DNA of 55,385 nt, taken from NCBI RefSeq assembly GCF_000285575.1, contig NZ_HE611050.1:1414727-1470111 (forward strand). The letters run 5' to 3'. This DNA is from Clostridium senegalense JC122 (GTDB taxonomy: Bacteria > Bacillota > Clostridia > Clostridiales > Clostridiaceae). How positions within the stretch are numbered: position 1 is the first letter of the stretch; every line of letters starts with the position of its first letter. Below the pieces are notes generated by a model. It saw only the letters and a list, made by a program, of their open reading frames with translations, had not been told where the DNA came from and searched no databases. Below are positions 55,011-55,385 of this stretch, in pieces. Made by a program: the position numbers and the translations under genes.

Positions 55011-55305
55011 CTAATTAATATAGTGAAACATGCTTTAATTTTAACTTGCCTATATTTTTAATTACAGTTATGAAATTAGTGATTTTTAAGCATACATTCA
55101 CTATTAAGGGTGTTCAAAATCTACAATACATAAGCTAAAACGTAATTTTAAAACATTATACAATAAACTAAATAAATATATAGATTATAACTAAAGTTAT
55201 AATTTAATTTTTTTATAAATTTATAGAAATTTTGAATATATATTATTAATATATATTTTTTCCTCTTTTTGTGCATATTAGTGTTTTTTTACAATATATA
55301 CATCT

Positions 55306-55345
55306 AAAAATAATGCTATCTTTAATCAAGATAGCATTATTTTTA
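55306..55345. terminator. Bidirectional terminator at the right edge
   Basis: AAAAATAATGCTATCTT pairs with AAGATAGCATTATTTTT around TAATC. It probably ends the operon beginning beyond the window on the minus strand. Confidence 0.85.
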
Positions 55346-55385
55346 TGTAAACATAGATGAAAATGGAGCTACTTCTTTTAAAGTA

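Overview
This is a low-GC (high-20s percent by eye), endospore-forming Firmicute chromosome segment, best placed in Clostridium sensu stricto. The evidence is the sporulation cluster murA-spoIID-spoIIQ-spoIIID-mbl, a yyaC homologue, the comFC-raiA RNA-hpf-secA-prfB order, clostridial SAM-I and FMN riboswitches, and TTG/GTG starts behind strong AGGAGG-type ribosome binding sites. I do not commit to a species. No prophage, complete insertion sequence, rRNA or CRISPR array is visible.

Layout. 1-570: an inverted-repeat-bounded element (112-332) and the end of the kdp locus. 571-9115 (minus): a K+ uptake locus, small ORF-kdpF-kdpA-kdpB-kdpC, a terminator, then kdpD-kdpE. Tandem 11-bp repeats upstream are candidate KdpE sites. 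9435-13950: a TPR protein, an Asn-rich hypothetical protein, the threonine-to-glycine pair kbl-tdh, and a membrane ferredoxin-like protein. 14323-17230 (minus): plsC, a frameshifted queG and an FAD oxidoreductase. 17620-21440 (minus): a polyamine transporter potA-potB-potCD in which permease and binding protein are fused. 22148-28043: a frameshifted putative Zn protease, two identical tRNA-Trp genes, an AI-2E-type permease, a GNAT acetyltransferase, a lysophospholipase-like hydrolase and a CBS-ACT protein. 28782-30386 (plus): tsaE-tsaB-rimI. 30449-34390 (minus): FMN-riboswitch-controlled ribU, a frameshifted hypothetical gene and tex. 34586-45155: M28 peptidase, prfB (programmed +1 frameshift), secA, hpf, raiA RNA, comFC, a degenerate comFA and recD2. 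45312-46799: metK under a SAM-I riboswitch. 46886-47322: five tRNAs (Thr-Tyr-Val-Thr-Tyr in transcription order). 47489-54838: a frameshifted hypothetical gene, yyaC, then mbl, spoIIID, spoIIQ, spoIID, murA and a frameshifted ywmB.

Two patterns cut across the annotation. First, seven genes, including essential secA, are broken by what looks like loss of one A from an A run of the coding strand (eight events; six in A7, one in A9, one in A5). Restoring one A at each site gives full-length, family-sized proteins. A systematic homopolymer error in the assembly is the simplest explanation; poly(A) slippage is the biological alternative. Second, a ~158-bp repeat family (three full copies and several decayed ones) lies 1-4 bp after stop codons in a fixed orientation and can fold into consecutive hairpins. 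One full and one shortened copy lie inside the kdp operon.

Most single genes end in a clear intrinsic terminator, listed individually. Starts were moved from the longest open frame wherever a ribosome binding site decides the matter.
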